Translations under genes and position numbers: made by a program
Shown here: positions 1 to 11,345 of the stretch, in pieces
Numbering within the stretch: position 1 is the first letter of the stretch
Layout: each line of letters opens with the position of its first letter
Assembly (NCBI GenBank): GCA_015680685.1
Contig: MNCI01024011.1
Location: forward strand, 40,232 to 104,231
Source: Gnetum montanum
Taxonomy: Eukaryota; Streptophyta; Gnetopsida; Gnetales; Gnetaceae
DNA: 64,000 bases
Direction: 5' to 3'
The notes under the pieces: model-generated
Told to the model about the DNA's origin: nothing
The model's database searches: none
The model's input: only the letters and a program-made list of their open reading frames with translations

Positions 1-1429
1 TGGTTTCCTCCACCATAAGTGGAAGGAACATTATACTGAGATATAACATTTAATCCAAAACCACCATTATTATATGAATGCATATTCCATGGATATTGAT
101 TCGTAGATAAATACGGATTGGGTAGAATTGAGTTCTGCGATTTGACATCTTGATACTGTTTTGCACGCTTAAGGTTATCCCCGTGCACTGGATAACTTTC
201 AAGGTTAGCTTTCAAGTTTTCCAATGCTTCAAGAACAGAACCGAACGGCTTATCATCTGAACCACACGTAGATCCTACACTTGAAATATCTGACTGGCTA
301 ACAAGATAGCTCATATTCATATTCAGCTCACTTTTAAGTAAATCTAGAACCTCGCTTTTGTGAAAAGCTTCAGTCAATATAGAACCTTGACAATAAGTTG
401 AAATCTCTTTTAACATAGATGTCTTCGGCACAACATCGCTGGAATCACTACAATTAGAACTTCTATGCAATGATTCATCCTCATTAGTTGAAATCTCTTT
501 CAACATAGATGTCTTTGGCACAAAATTGCTGCAATCACTACATCTACCTCTACAATTAGATACATTTAAACCTCTGTGCAATGATTTATCATTATTGGCA
601 AACCTGTTACATAGAGAGCGTGAAGAGATGCAATCTTTACTCTCATTTACTAATTTGCATTCTATAATCTCAGGACTCACACTTTTAGAAAGAATTGTAC
701 CATTGCTCTTATCTGCAGCTTCTGTGTTTTGTTGGCAAGAAGCTTGTTTAGATGTTTCATTACCAACATTTACTACATGAATTGCTGAATTCCCTGTCAA
801 GGCATCATTGTGACATGATTTGTCAATATCAGAACACCTTCCAGACCTACAGCAACAATTGAAATTGAACTCAGAGCAAGAACCATTAAAATCTCTTGAT
901 TTTTTGTTTTGTTCCTGGAAATAGACACCATTTTCTTTGTCATACTGGTAAGGTAAACAATGCTGACATTCTGAGGATGCACTGGAACAACATGACAGCT
1001 CTATCACTTCTCTTGTCTCCCTATCCTGAAAAGACCTTTTCAAAGAACATTCATCCAAAAAAAGTAACTGCACATCAGGCAAATCAGATGATGCAATCTG
1101 GTTGTTTTCAATATTCCCATTTTTAACTGATTCTGTAGATTCTGAGCCTTCAGCAACATCTGTTCGATGATTAGAATTTTCATAGTAACCTTTTGTGCCC
1201 AACTGCTTATAAGAATTACGAAAATCCACAGTTTCCATACAAGATTCAGTTTCTACATAGCAAAATATTGAATCTCTTACATCTGGGCGTTGCCCATTGC
1301 CATGCCTTGCCAATACACTTGGAAAAAAGGAATCAAGATTTTTAATAATATTTTCTTCTGAAGATAAAAGTATTTTTTCCAACTTCTTTGCTCCATATGT
1401 AAATGCACTTCGTATACGATGGAAATTTG
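1..1429 (-). CDS. Long exon 7 of the nucleotidyltransferase, low-complexity tail, partial
   Basis: The exon begins after a TTCTCAG acceptor at 1430 and is open without a stop for all 1,429 bases to the window edge, about 476 residues. The first 50 or so residues finish the conserved domain (RSAFTYGAKK, then ARHGNGQRPDV). After that the sequence is rich in Ser, Asn, Asp and Cys and has no domain I recognise, as expected for the divergent tail of this family. A segment near the edge (about 60-350) becomes ordered-looking and acidic, then Asn/Tyr/Gly-rich. The stop codon is beyond base 1. Small forward-strand frames in this interval are shadows of this exon. Confidence 0.9.
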
Positions 1430-4400
1430 CTGAGAATGACAATAAACCTTTGCATTAGTTAGGCAGTTGATAAATGAAAAGTCCAACAGCTAAAGCTTTA
1501 AAAAGAGTGTATAAACTCCTAAAGGTCTTACCTTAGGTGATATCATAATGGGAAAAAATATTATCCACTATAACAAAAGGCAATGACCAAATTTGTTTAA
1601 TTTTAATAAATTTACCACTTTCCTGATGCCCTCAGAACATCTAGGAATATTTGTGCAAAGCATTTTGAACAAACTGTATGGAAATTTTAGACCAACTAGC
1701 ATAACAAACCTTTAATCAACATAAAATTACGGTTTTTATTTAATATCATGTAACAAAAAAACCATGTTCACCAACGAACAAATAGTTAAAACTATCTAGT
1801 CTAGTAACAGAGCTTTCAGCATAGCTAAGTCATGGTATTTGAAAATGCTGAGTTCAATTAAGACACAAATTACATTATATATTAAAAAGAAGTCATCAGC
1901 CAGAGGTTCAATATTCATCCCACCAAGCCAAGCAAAGTCTCAAACTTGACGACACATTAAACAAACCACAAAATAATAATTCAGATGAACAGTCTAGAAA
2001 ACACTGGAATATCTAACAAATATATCATTAATCCAATATTCTCACTCATATACTACTACAGCTTATCCACACAACATCTTTATAAAGGTGGTAAAAGCTA
2101 TAGGAAATACAGGGTGACACCATATCATCATCATCATCATAGCTTTATCTTAACAAAATAGAGTCCTCTATGGGCTTGTCCTAACAAAATAGGGTTGCCT
2201 AAGGGTGAGTTTGGTTGAGCGAATCTGCCAATGCTGAATCTGGGGATTCAACTTTTTATACAGGAAAAAAATTGTTTGATTTTACACACAAATATCATCA
2301 GATTCTCCTGTGAACTGGCAGATACACCCACATCTATTACTTTTTTATTCTTTTCAGATTTCGTCTTCATAGGTGTAATCTATTTGAATTTGTGAATGTT
2401 TGGACTCAACATCTACACAGATGCATGTTCCAACGTGTTACATAACCAAACACATACTAAAAGATCTTGGAGAAAGAGAGAATGCCTGAGGAGTAGAGAA
2501 TAATTGTAGTACCCATTTAGAAGAATGAAGGAAACCTTGAAATTTGTGATAACAAGCTTATGCGCCTTACTATAAGGTTATGACAGAATAAAGAACACAT
2601 TTTGCAACAATAATAAAGAGTATGCAAACTTCTTATGATATCTTCCTTTCAGAAGCAGATTTGATTCCTCTTAAAGTTGAAACCCTTTGTCAGTTTATTG
2701 CTTATAGTTAGAAGTTAAGTCACATGGAGGAAGTAAATTATGCAAAGGAGATAATGAATGCCACACAAGAAAATGGATAGTTGCATCAAGGAAAATTATG
2801 GCTTCAATCATGGAATATTGTAATAGAGGATCTTCCTTTAAACAAAAGGCTCTTCCAGAAAACTATAAAAGAAAAATTCTTGGCTAAAGTTTGGTTGAAC
2901 ACATCACAGAAAAAGCATTTTTATTTACATTCTGTTAAAAAGAGGTTTGTTATCTAGTACTCAAAAGTATCTATTCTCATCATCTCCTTATTGCAATAGG
3001 TTGTTGGATCAATTTCCCAAGAGAAGAGTGTATTTGCAGACTGTGCAAATAAAGCATAGAAGATGAAGAACATATTTTTTTATTTTACCCATCTTTAGCT
3101 CACATTTAAATGAATTATACTATTAATTGTAATCTGCTAACTGTTTTCTTTCAAATTGCCCTATCTGCTTGGGACATTACATCAATGATATTTTCAACTT
3201 TCTTCAAAAATATGTTGAGGCTTTGTAGCCATTCAACAAATCCTTTGTGATTACCTGAACGTAATAAAGATTTCCAGTTTCCAGTTTCCAGTTGATCATA
3301 GGTTCATTTGCAAGGGGCATATTGAGACACATACTACCTTTGGATATGGCAAAAAAATATGTTCATGAAAATAGTATTAGGCAGCTGGCTTAAAAAAAAC
3401 ATTCTCAAATCCTTTCACTACCTTAACAGGATGGGATAAATGCACAAAGATGGTAACGGTGAAACTACAGTAAGAGTTAGGATAGCATCATTTTTATTTA
3501 AGAAAAAAGGAAAAGAAAAATCCAACTTCCAATAAAGGTATGACACAATGAACCAAATTAAAACTGGATAGACAAAATGGGGACAATCCAAAGATGCACT
3601 ACATGACGGAAGAATTTCAGTCAGATCAAAAGAAAAATTCTACAATGCAATAATGTATACTGCAAAGTGTTGGGTTTTATAAAAAAGTAAAAGGAACACA
3701 ATGCTAGTGAGGTAAAGATGAGTACATAAAAGATGGATATAAACTGTTAAAACAAGATAGATTTAGTAGCTCTTACATCAAAAAAGATTTGGAAACAGCA
3801 ACATAAGTGATAAAATGAAAGACACCCATCTTAAATGGTTTGACCATGTTTACCAAAAATCAAAAGCAAACCTAACAAACCAAGCTTGTCGTTGATGTTG
3901 AAAGATGGCAAGAAGAAGTAAGACAAAAAAGACATGGGTAAACTAGGAAACATCGATATAAAAATACTTGAAATAAGTATTGATATGACTCTTGTAAGAT
4001 GGAAATGGTGAAAAGAACCCAAAAAGCTTACCTCATATAGTTAAGGATAAGGATAAGGCTAGGATGATGATGACAACTGATCTTATGCACCACAAAGATA
4101 TCTTTCTTTTCTTCAATACAATATTTCTCTATTTCTTCCACTTTATTGTCACTTGGAAAGATTTCTACAGGATTAAAACACATGATCTAGGCAAAAAGAA
4201 CTTATTTAACAGGAGTTCAAGTATATTTGCCTTCAAGAATTTTCCAAAAACATAAAGGTAAACTTACGTATAAAAAATGTTACAGTGAACAAACTAGACA
4301 TACAACCAACATAAGTGAACCAACTAGACATGCTAATTGCATCAATGAAAACTAAAGTGGCATTCATGATCATAAAATACAAGATAAAATTCTTAAATCC

Positions 4401-7400
4401 TCTTATGTTTAAACCAACGAATGACTTGAAACAAAATTGTATTTGTTCATTCACAATTAAATTGCCCTTATCCATTACAATTAAATGCAAGAAGAAAATA
4501 TTTCTATATACATGTATTAGTTAAAAGCAAATGTGATCTCGTCAAATATCCACTAGACAAACATTGGAGACTGAGTCTTCCATAAAATTTTCAATGTGCT
4601 TTCTAATAAGGAAAAATTCACTTCTTGTTTAAGCAAAACCTATCCATGCTCCTAGTGAAATCTGGCCCCTGCATTGCATAAAGATGTCTATTGGAAACAC
4701 TCTCAAAAATAAAAAATAAAAAAACACTGCTATTAATATTATCCACAACCATGATTCATTATCACCCCTACCTTCAGCTGTTACATCATTAATAATCGTG
4801 ACATGTTGGTAGCTGTTAAAATTTGATGGTGTAAATACCATCAAAAACATTCAAGAGAAACCACCCCCACTTCCACAAACTCTTAAGCAACAATGAAGGA
4901 TTATCATTTCAGAGATCAGTCTTTTTAGGAAGTGTTTGGCACATATCAACCAAAAAGGTAACAGGAGGTAGTTTTTCCTACATTCGTAAAAGCATGCATA
5001 AACACTTTGAAAAAACTTATTCTTAACACAACACACTTAACCTGACAGATTCATTTTAAGGATTTTTTATCGAAAACATACAAATCAACCTTTTTTTAAA
5101 ATCGTGGAATCACTATCTTATGTTAGACCTAGATTTAAACTAGTTTAGCTATATATTTATTGTATATATCTATTATTTGGTCTCAAGAGAATTTTTTATA
5201 TTTTTCAAATTAAAAAATCTCAAATTGATTTTCCAAGCACAAAGTCCAGGTTACAAAGTAGTTGGCCTCTCACAAATAATAATTCCCATGAAAAAGTTCA
5301 TCTCATATCCCAGCGTTATAACGATAATTATTTATTTACATGGTAAAGTCCAACAAAAAAACATGACCAAGAAAGCTTTCCCTCATCAGTCCAACGATAA
5401 AATTATTTTACCGTGAGAAAGAAGGACTCTCTTGGACTGGGCTGGTGGCCTCTCGGTCAAAAAAATGTTCAAAGCTTTAGTTCTCAGTCTTCTAGCAATC
5501 CTCTATAAACAGAGAAGATGATTAAATGATTGTCGCCTAAAATTCTAAAATGACATTATTTCAATGTTCATCTATGTAGTACTTTTTTTTTGTTGGACTA
5601 ATTAGAATTTAGAAACAAAATCGTCACATGAAAAAGATTGTACAAAACCTTAAGCATTATTCAACTCTCCCTGGATTTCTGAAAAAGATATCGAAAATAA
5701 ATTATTTGTAGTGTATGTATAAATTACTTCAATGACACACAGCGTTAAAGAAACTAAACTAAGGCATGAAAAGATAAACAAACAAAAATAAAACACTTTT
5801 CTTGTTACGATTGTTTACTAAAGATATCATTTGCTCAAATTTTCTAAAACTGTCAAACTAACTATAAGTTATATTTTACTAAATGAAAATTTGTTTGCCT
5901 AAGATTAGACAGAAACTTACCTTTGTTGACACTGCGCCCTAAGTTATTACCATCACGCAATGGATCAATTATATTCAAATGTTTTCTGGTTAATGATCGA
6001 CTTTGATAATCATGCTCTTTTGTAAGAGAACTGTAGAGACCAATGCATCCATTCATCAACTTATTATACGCAAGTGTGTCATTCGCAGCTCCTTCAAGTG
6101 GTTTTACTGTAAGAAAATAAAATTAGTAAAACTATGAAAGTATTAGCTCTACAATTCAATGAGAAGTTTAGCCAAAATTTATAATTTTGGATAATAATAA
6201 GTCAAAAATTCGTACCACAAATGTTTGGTAGTGAGGAGATAGCAACAGGACCTTGTAAACTCACACAGTAATTGTCCCAATCAAACTTGCTAAAGTGTTC
6301 TAGAAATCGGTACAAAACCTGAACGCATTGTACATTTGCAAAAGATAACACTTGATTATTTTACGGAGTCTTACCTTAACACTAAAGATAATAGAAAGAA
6401 TTAGGATTCCAAAGCACAAACCTCCAATGGACCTTGCAAGGATGCATAATATAAATGAAATATGTACAGCACTAGAACCTCCAATGCGTAAGTTGAGAGA
6501 AGATTATGATGTGCACCTAAAATTCTACTCTCATAAAAACACCATGCCTTCACTAATATGATGCTACGTTTGAATAAATGATCTTTCTGAATGAGAAAAT
6601 CAACCTGTAAGATAATGTTCAATATCACTAAATCTTCCATTTCAAAATAAAATAAGAACATGGGATAATGCTAAAGAGTCAACCTGTTCAAGAAAGCAAA
6701 GTGTGCATAGACCCCCAATCTGATTGAAAGAGATATCAACCACAATGTCCTCTACTAGACATTTCACTAGCTTAACCTGATAGACAATGTGATACATGTT
6801 CTTAATATGACATGTTACTAAGCTAAAAAAGAATATTAAAATTAATTTAAAAACAGCGAAACAAGGCAGAAGAGAAAACAACTTCAACTTAGGCATTCAT
6901 TATACAATTCAACAACTTAATCATAGTAAAGTGCGTGTATACAGAGACATGCAAATTTATCCTGTGGAAACATGCAAAAACCACATGAAAATAAAACAAA
7001 ATAATACTCCAATATTCTGTTGTACAACCTCTGCATTGATTTGCCGAACATCTCTCACTCTGAATTTAGCAGATGCGTTATTCTCCTCAGCCTCAAGTAA
7101 GGCAAACACGTCATTTGCCAATTTTTCATCGCTGTATGGACTAAAAACTGCTAAATCTATATCTCCATGAGGAAGGTAGGTTTTGAGGGGAACGGAACCA
7201 AACGCAAATACCTGTACCATTAAAATAAAAATCAATCAAACACATATCAGAAACACAATGCATGTACGTCGGTACTACATTCGTAAACCTATATTTCTCA
7301 AAAACACAAAATTTACATTCACATTAAAAATCGTTGAAATTTTCGATTAACTCATTCAACCTCATATCCAAGACGGTCTTGTATAATATTCTCAACATAT

Positions 7401-7576
7401 CCTATCACTTGATTTCGTTTCTGCTCCGACTTAATGCTAGGATGGATACATAAAATGATTTGGTAGGTTCGTCGCTCGGCCTTCTCCCATGCAGCACAAC
7501 TACCGGGGATTGTTTCCAATTGATGAGGGTTTGTATCGCCATTAGGCTGACACAACCAGTTCTGAAGATCGGCCAT
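1..7576 (-). CDS. Nucleotidyltransferase (plant PAP/OAS1-like family), seven visible exons, 3' end outside window
   Basis: Exons read on the minus strand: 7576-7361, 7211-7029, 6776-6684, 6604-6422, 6318-6216, 6106-5921 and 1429 to the edge. All junctions keep frame (phases 0,0,0,0,1,1) with AG acceptors and GT donors. The start is the MADLQNWL methionine: it is the first in-frame ATG, and it fits the family N-terminus. Exon 2 carries the catalytic NTase core, FGSVPLKTYLPHGDIDL, with the GS and DxD metal-binding motifs. The third Asp is in VVDISFN of exon 3. Exon 4 has KDHLFKRSIILVKAW and exon 5 has FSKFDWDNYCVSLQGP, both typical of the substrate-binding half. Exon 6 has KHLNIIDPL and NNLGRSV, and exon 7 opens with FHRIRSAFTYGAKK. 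This order matches Arabidopsis proteins described as nucleotidyltransferase or PAP/OAS1 substrate-binding domain proteins. The family is expected to add nucleotides to RNA 3' ends; the exact substrate is not known to me. No stop or frameshift was found, so the gene looks functional. Family call is firm; paralogue identity is not. Confidence 0.93.
396..584 (-). repeat. Two-copy imperfect tandem repeat inside exon 7 coding sequence
   Basis: Two adjacent copies, 584-486 and 474-396, both encode a block running from SLHR through NC-SD to VPKTSMLKEIST. The second copy is about 20 bases shorter, but the frame is kept. This is an in-frame coding duplication in the divergent tail, so it changed protein length without breaking the gene. 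Copy number may differ between alleles or relatives. Confidence 0.85.
2203..2457. mobile_element. Tourist-like MITE (PIF/Harbinger type)
   Basis: Ends are GGGTGAGTTTGGTT at 2203-2216 and AACCAAACACATAC at 2444-2457, an inverted repeat with few mismatches. A TAA trinucleotide flanks both sides (2200-2202 and 2458-2460), the 3-bp duplication typical of PIF/Harbinger insertions. The 255-bp body has no coding capacity, so it would have needed a transposase from elsewhere. The GTTTGGTT core is the usual end of Tourist-type MITEs. It sits in intron 6 of the host gene, where such elements are often tolerated. Confidence 0.8.
3440..4080 (+). mobile_element. RTE-type LINE, 5'-truncated 3' end, decayed
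   Basis: Plus-strand translation in broken frames gives SKEKFYNAIMYTAKCW near 3625, then ISDKMKDTHLKWFDHV near 3820, then KTWVN and DMTLVRWKW near 3935-4010. In plant RTE elements the same order reads KGKFYRTAxRPAMLYG, ETRLRWFGHV, RPxxTW and DMAxDRxxWR. The element ends in GGATAAGG-type tail sequence followed by GATGATGATGA, matching the RTE habit of ending near GGGATAAGGCTTG plus a short trinucleotide run. Only the C-terminal part of the RT ORF survives, with stops and shifts, as expected of 5' truncation. It lies antisense to the host gene inside intron 6. Confidence 0.72.
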
Positions 7577-8100
7577 AAAAACCCTACTCGTTTTGCGCCC
7601 GACCTTCAGAAATCGAAAACTCAAACCAAATTCTCTATCCTCATGCAACAAACTCCATTCAACTGCTTTAGGCGACTGGAGTGATGGTAGTAAAAGAGTA
7701 CCTAAAACAGCTCTCTGCAAGAAAGAATTCTGAGCGAACCCGCTGACAAAAAAATACAATAATAAAGATAATTAAATCGCAGAAGCGTGAAAAAGTTCCA
7801 ATATCCTTTTTCCTCTGCTACTTGAAAAGATTGCTGTTCCAGCAAAGCGATGGTTTTTTGGCCTTTTAGGATTGGGTTTAGAACCGATGGGAATGGTTGT
7901 TTTCCTTCTGTCTCATGCAAATCAAACCAAAACTATTTAGAATGGGGATTTCAAACAATTTATGGGTGTATAGCTAGTCCTCGATGTGAGAAACGGTTAG
8001 CTGTCTCTCTAATAATCATATTGGCATGGGAAAATTTAGCGCACATATCTTCAAGCTTTCAAGTTTTCAAACTCGACTTGTCCTAAAATTAAGCATATAA
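7577..8100 (-). promoter_or_regulatory. 5' flank of the nucleotidyltransferase, with a possible upstream ORF
   Basis: The coding frame stays open upstream of the chosen start to about 7759 but offers no ATG, so 7576 remains the first methionine. A separate 72-codon frame starts with ATG at 7920 and stops at 7702, upstream of the main start; if transcription begins above 7920 this would be a uORF. A long pyrimidine run (8122-8153 on the plus strand, so purine-rich in the gene sense) lies further up. I see no clear TATA box. Confidence 0.4.
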
Positions 8101-8856
8101 CATGCATAGGGTAAAGGTACTTCTGTTTTTTTCTTTTTTTCTTTTTGTTTTTTTGGATTATAAAAAGGGGCAAAATCGACATGCAAAACTGTTGATGAAC
8201 CACAGGTTTAGTTTCACAGACAAACACGGATCTTGAAAATATATTCCGTTTTTCGTATTAATAGCTTTGGTGTATTTTGTTTCACATAGGACATGCAATT
8301 CTAAGTTCACACAGGATTCGTGGGCATGCTTTGTAAATCTTTAAAGCTATGTGCATTGTAGAATTATTCATTTTCAAAAAAATAAAGTGATGTAAAGCAA
8401 AGGTTTTTTTTTTCTCTAAAGGAAAGGGGCCAAAACTCAAAATAATATAACTATAATTACTTAACACAATAATCTTAAGTGATTCAAATTAGCAATTTCT
8501 TGTTTAAATAAACAATCACTAAACCACTTGAGTTACCAATCATTAATAGGCTAAGGTCTTGTGTTTTAGATTATGCATTTTTAAGATGATAGCGAGCAAA
8601 TTGCAACTTGTAGTTTGTAAATTATAGGTTTAATTCCAAGATGTATGCTAATCTAACACATTATTATACTCTATTTAAGTTTTATGATAAAATTATTTTG
8701 GCAATATGTCATTGGATACATTTAGTTAAATAGTTCAGTTGCGGTCTTAACATGTATACATTCCAATCCCATCCCCCTAGGATCCCACAACCCACACTAA
8801 GTACAATGGGGTGTTGGAACTCAAAACAAGTGAAACATAGGTACATCCCAAGATTT
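8101..8856. other. Intergenic, nothing recognised
   Basis: AT-rich sequence without open frames of note, with T-rich runs near 8130 and 8405. No repeat ends, tRNA genes or coding similarity seen. Confidence 0.6.
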
Positions 8857-8960
8857 ATAGAAGTTTATAACTCAGTGCTACCTAGTAGAATTGATCTTGT
8901 AATCTAGGGTTACCAAGCCAAGACCCATACCACTAAGCTAACACCTCATTATTCATATTG
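8857..8960 (-). mobile_element. tRNA-derived SINE-like fragment
   Basis: On the minus strand it reads GAGGTGTTAGCTTAGTGGT, which resembles a tRNA A box (TRGCNNAGTGG), followed by GGTTACCCTAGATT at B-box distance. It is probably a decayed polymerase III-type SINE head. The same block recurs on the plus strand at 9128. No target duplication was identified. Confidence 0.45.
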
Positions 8961-9127
8961 AATATAATGAATGTCATGAAACAATGAAGTTTTTCTAATG
9001 TTTTGTAGGTTTCAAGTTTTTACTCCTATCATTTATTATGATTGTTACATACATTTTAATACTTTTTTTTATTGGAGCTAACATCATTATATCATGTTGG
9101 TTATATGATTTAAGGGTACATAAATTA

Positions 9128-9240
9128 ACAATGAGGTGTTAGCCTATAGTGATGAGACTCTTGATTTGAAAGCTCCAAGTCATGGGTTCGACAAATCTCC
9201 TCTAAAAGATTTGATTTTGACAACCTTATGAATTTCATTT
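9128..9240 (+). mobile_element. tRNA-derived SINE-like fragment
   Basis: Starts GAGGTGTTAGCCTATAGTG (A-box-like) and has GGGTTCGACAAATC (B-box-like, consensus GGTTCRANTCC) about 40 bases on. It shares its head with the opposite-strand copy at 8857-8960. Decayed; not a functional tRNA, because no cloverleaf stems are formed. Confidence 0.5.
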
Positions 9241-9284
9241 TTCTTGAGGGTTATCAAAATTAAACATTAAATATATAAGTTAGA

Positions 9285-9400
9285 GATAAGTGGTTCAAAT
9301 GATTAGCTCATTATCTTGTTAGCTAAGATGTTATCAATTCAAATTACACCTAAAGCAGTGTTATATTCTTTTATAGTTCTATAATTCTTCTAATTTTGGC
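9285..9400 (+). mobile_element. tRNA-derived SINE-like fragment
   Basis: Carries AAGTGGTTCAAATGATTAGC at the head and AATTCAAATTACACC at B-box spacing, then a TATATTC-rich tail. The layout matches the two copies at 11103 and 11228, which end in the same kind of tail. Confidence 0.45.
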
Positions 9401-9479
9401 CGAGAAGGCAACACGTCTTGCATGATTGGGGGGATGGGGGGGAAGGGGGGAGTGTATTTTGTCACCCTCCATGTCACAC

Positions 9480-9862
9480 ACCATATGCAGGGGAGCCAAA
9501 GAGTCACTACATGGGAGCCAAATCTAAAAAGTCAAGGAGCCAGAGAGTCACTGTAGGGGAGCCAAATCTCTATTCGATTGACATTCCCTGACCCTTGGGC
9601 TCCCCATTTGTCTTTTCGTATTCCCTCACATGCACATACCACATGCAGGGGAGCCAAAGAGTCACTATAGGGGAGCCAAATCTCTATTTAATTAACGTCC
9701 CCCAACCCCTGGGCTCTCCATTCGTCTCTTCGTATTCCCTCACGCTCATAAGCCATGTGCAAGGAAGCCAAACAATCACTCTAGGGGAGCTGAATCTCTA
9801 TTCGATTGACACCCCTGACCCCCTGGGCTCCCCTTTCGTCTCTTGGTATTCCCTCACGTGTA
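9480..9862 (+). repeat. 114-bp tandem repeat, three copies, open in one frame
   Basis: Copies are marked by CATGCAGGGGAGCC-like starts near 9483, 9640 and 9753; the first holds an extra partial block. The unit contains AGAGTCACTATAGGGGAGCC, then a TCTCTATTCGATTG segment, then GGGCTCCCC and TATTCCCTCAC. The 114-bp period is 38 codons, so one frame from 9595 stays open through all copies and encodes a repeated GSPFV-SYSL-QGSQ-LGE-NLYSI pattern. I read it as non-coding tandem DNA whose period happens to be a multiple of three, because there is no start context, splice pattern or known family. Confidence 0.8.
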
Positions 9863-9874
9863 GGGCCCCGACAT

Positions 9875-9975
9875 GGGTAATAATGGATATTTATTATTAT
9901 AAATGGTGGGTAATAATGAATATTTATTATTATAAATGATGGGTAATAATGAATATTTATTATTGTTATAAATGG
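9875..9975. repeat. 33-bp AT-rich tandem repeat, three copies
   Basis: GGGTAATAATG-starting units begin at 9875, 9908 and 9941, exactly 33 bases apart, each followed by a TATTTATTATTATAAATG-type stretch. It directly follows the 114-bp array. Confidence 0.88.
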
Positions 9976-11102
9976 TGACAGTTACAATTATGATGATGAT
10001 TACAATCACGGTGACGGTTAAGGTGCGATGTAGTATTTAAAGATATTGAATTTAGGCATCGTGTTACAAGATTAAGAGGTGGAATATTAGAATTCATGCA
10101 TTTTCAAAAACATGGATCCTGCTGCTATTAGTCCTAATAGAGAAGGCGAAGAACACTCTCTTTAAGATTAGCAACAACAACCATTTGTTACAACAAGTAA
10201 TGCAATTCGTGGAGGTTGTCGTAGTGGGCGTGCACATGGGCATGGCTAAGTAGAGGATGACCATGGATCATAGAAACTAAAAATCTAGAATCAATGACTA
10301 CAGAGGAGAGAAGATGATTTCTAAAACAAGAAGCAAAACAATGCGAACGAGAATGACAACTAATTCTATGAAATTCAAGAGTATGTAATTTATGCATTTT
10401 TTAATAGTTCAAAACAAATATTTATCATAGGGAAATCTTCTCATTTTATTTACATACATTGCATATATATTTTTAGGTTGTGTCAACTTCCACATTATTC
10501 TTAAAATATTTATGACTAAACGTTATTATAAATGCCATGAACAACCACATTATAGTGAGAGTGATATAAAATATTTTTGGATTCATACAAGTAAAGTAGA
10601 AGTACATACAGATGCTACTTTGTTAGACCATTCATATGAAAAATAGAAGATTTTTCATAAGAATGATAATATGTTTATAAGACCTAATGGGAAAAATATT
10701 TTTAAGTCTTTGTGGGATGCAAAACAAAACCTTCTAGTAATATTGATTAGATTGATTGGTAGCAACAAATTACTAAAGCCATAAATCTCTCACATAAATA
10801 ATGCTCAAAAATGCCATGAACAAACAAAGAAAGAGCAAACTTGATCGAGAGGGTAAAACTAAATTGGATAAGAGGTAGAGAGATAGAGGAGGGATGAGTG
10901 ATTCTGTTTTTAGTTATCTTGTTACCTCGTTCAATAGTCAAGCTTAGTTAACATCATTTTCTTTAATATATATATATATATATAAGCTAGTTTATCATGT
11001 TAGTTATATGTCTTGGGGTGTACCTATCATTAAATTATTTTGAGTTTTAACACTCACCCCCTCCCCCCAAAACTTTAACTATTGTATCTTGGACCATATA
11101 AG
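9976..11102 (+). other. Unassigned plus-strand remnant, possibly transposon-derived
   Basis: From the ATG at 10112 the plus strand reads MDPAAISPNREGEEHSL and, past stops, PFVTTSNAIRGG and GRAHGHG, a low-complexity Gln/Gly/Arg N-terminus. From about 10510 it reads MTKRYYKCHEQPHYSESD and, a little further on, YFWIHTSKVEVHTDATLLD. I do not recognise the family; a decayed DNA-transposon gene is one option. An AT dinucleotide run lies at 10965-10983. Confidence 0.3.
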
Positions 11103-11227
11103 ATATGAGAGGTGGCTTAATGATTAGCTCATTGTTTGATAAGGATTTGCAAGTAAGAGTTTACCTGTTCAAGTCATACTTGAGGCATCATTATATTCCT
11201 CTATAACAATGCATAGTACAAATTAAA
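11103..11227 (+). mobile_element. tRNA-derived SINE-like fragment
   Basis: Reads AGGTGGCTTAATGATTAGC (A-box-like), then GTTCAAGTCATACTTG (B-box-like), then a CATTATATTCCTCTATAAC tail. Same layout as the copies at 9285 and 11228, so this is one small repeat family clustered here. Confidence 0.5.
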
Positions 11228-11345
11228 AAAAATATGTAGCTCAAGTGGTTAGCTCAATGTCTTATAAATATTATACAAGTAAGAGGTTGCTAATTTAAGT
11301 TGTACCTAATGTACCTTTACCTTCTATGAAGTTCTACCAAAATAT
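11228..11345 (+). mobile_element. tRNA-derived SINE-like fragment, tandem to the previous one
   Basis: Reads TGTAGCTCAAGTGGTTAGC (A-box-like) and TAATTTAAGTTGTACC at B-box spacing, then CTTCTATGAAGTTCTACC. It lies head-to-tail with the copy at 11103-11227. Confidence 0.5.

Larger units (their letters stand above)
1430..5920 (-). other. Intron 6 of the nucleotidyltransferase, 4.5 kb, with transposon debris
   Basis: Bounded by donor GTAAG (5920-5916) and acceptor TTCTCAG ending at 1430; phase 1. It is AT-rich and non-coding for the gene. Identified inserts are a Tourist-like MITE (2203-2457) and an RTE LINE 3' end (about 3440-4080). Around 3010-3090 the plus strand reads a CxxC then EDEEHIFF string, which resembles the zinc-binding tail seen near plant LINE reverse transcriptases; this is too short to call. 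A short ATC run lies at 2126-2142. Nothing recognisable in 4080-5900. Confidence 0.8.

Noticed and set aside
526-1126. Forward-strand ORFs of 84 and 76 codons
   Set aside because: They are shadows of exon 7 of the nucleotidyltransferase, which is open across the whole interval on the other strand.
7702-7920. Exon with ATG at 7920 as the true start of the host gene
   Set aside because: Its frame ends at 7702 and the sequence does not resemble the family; MADLQ at 7576 does. Kept only as a possible uORF.
9595-9939. 114-codon ORF as a gene
   Set aside because: It is wholly inside tandem repeats, with no family match and no gene signals.
8857-11345. Functional tRNA genes
   Set aside because: Only A- and B-box-like blocks are present; acceptor and anticodon stems do not form.
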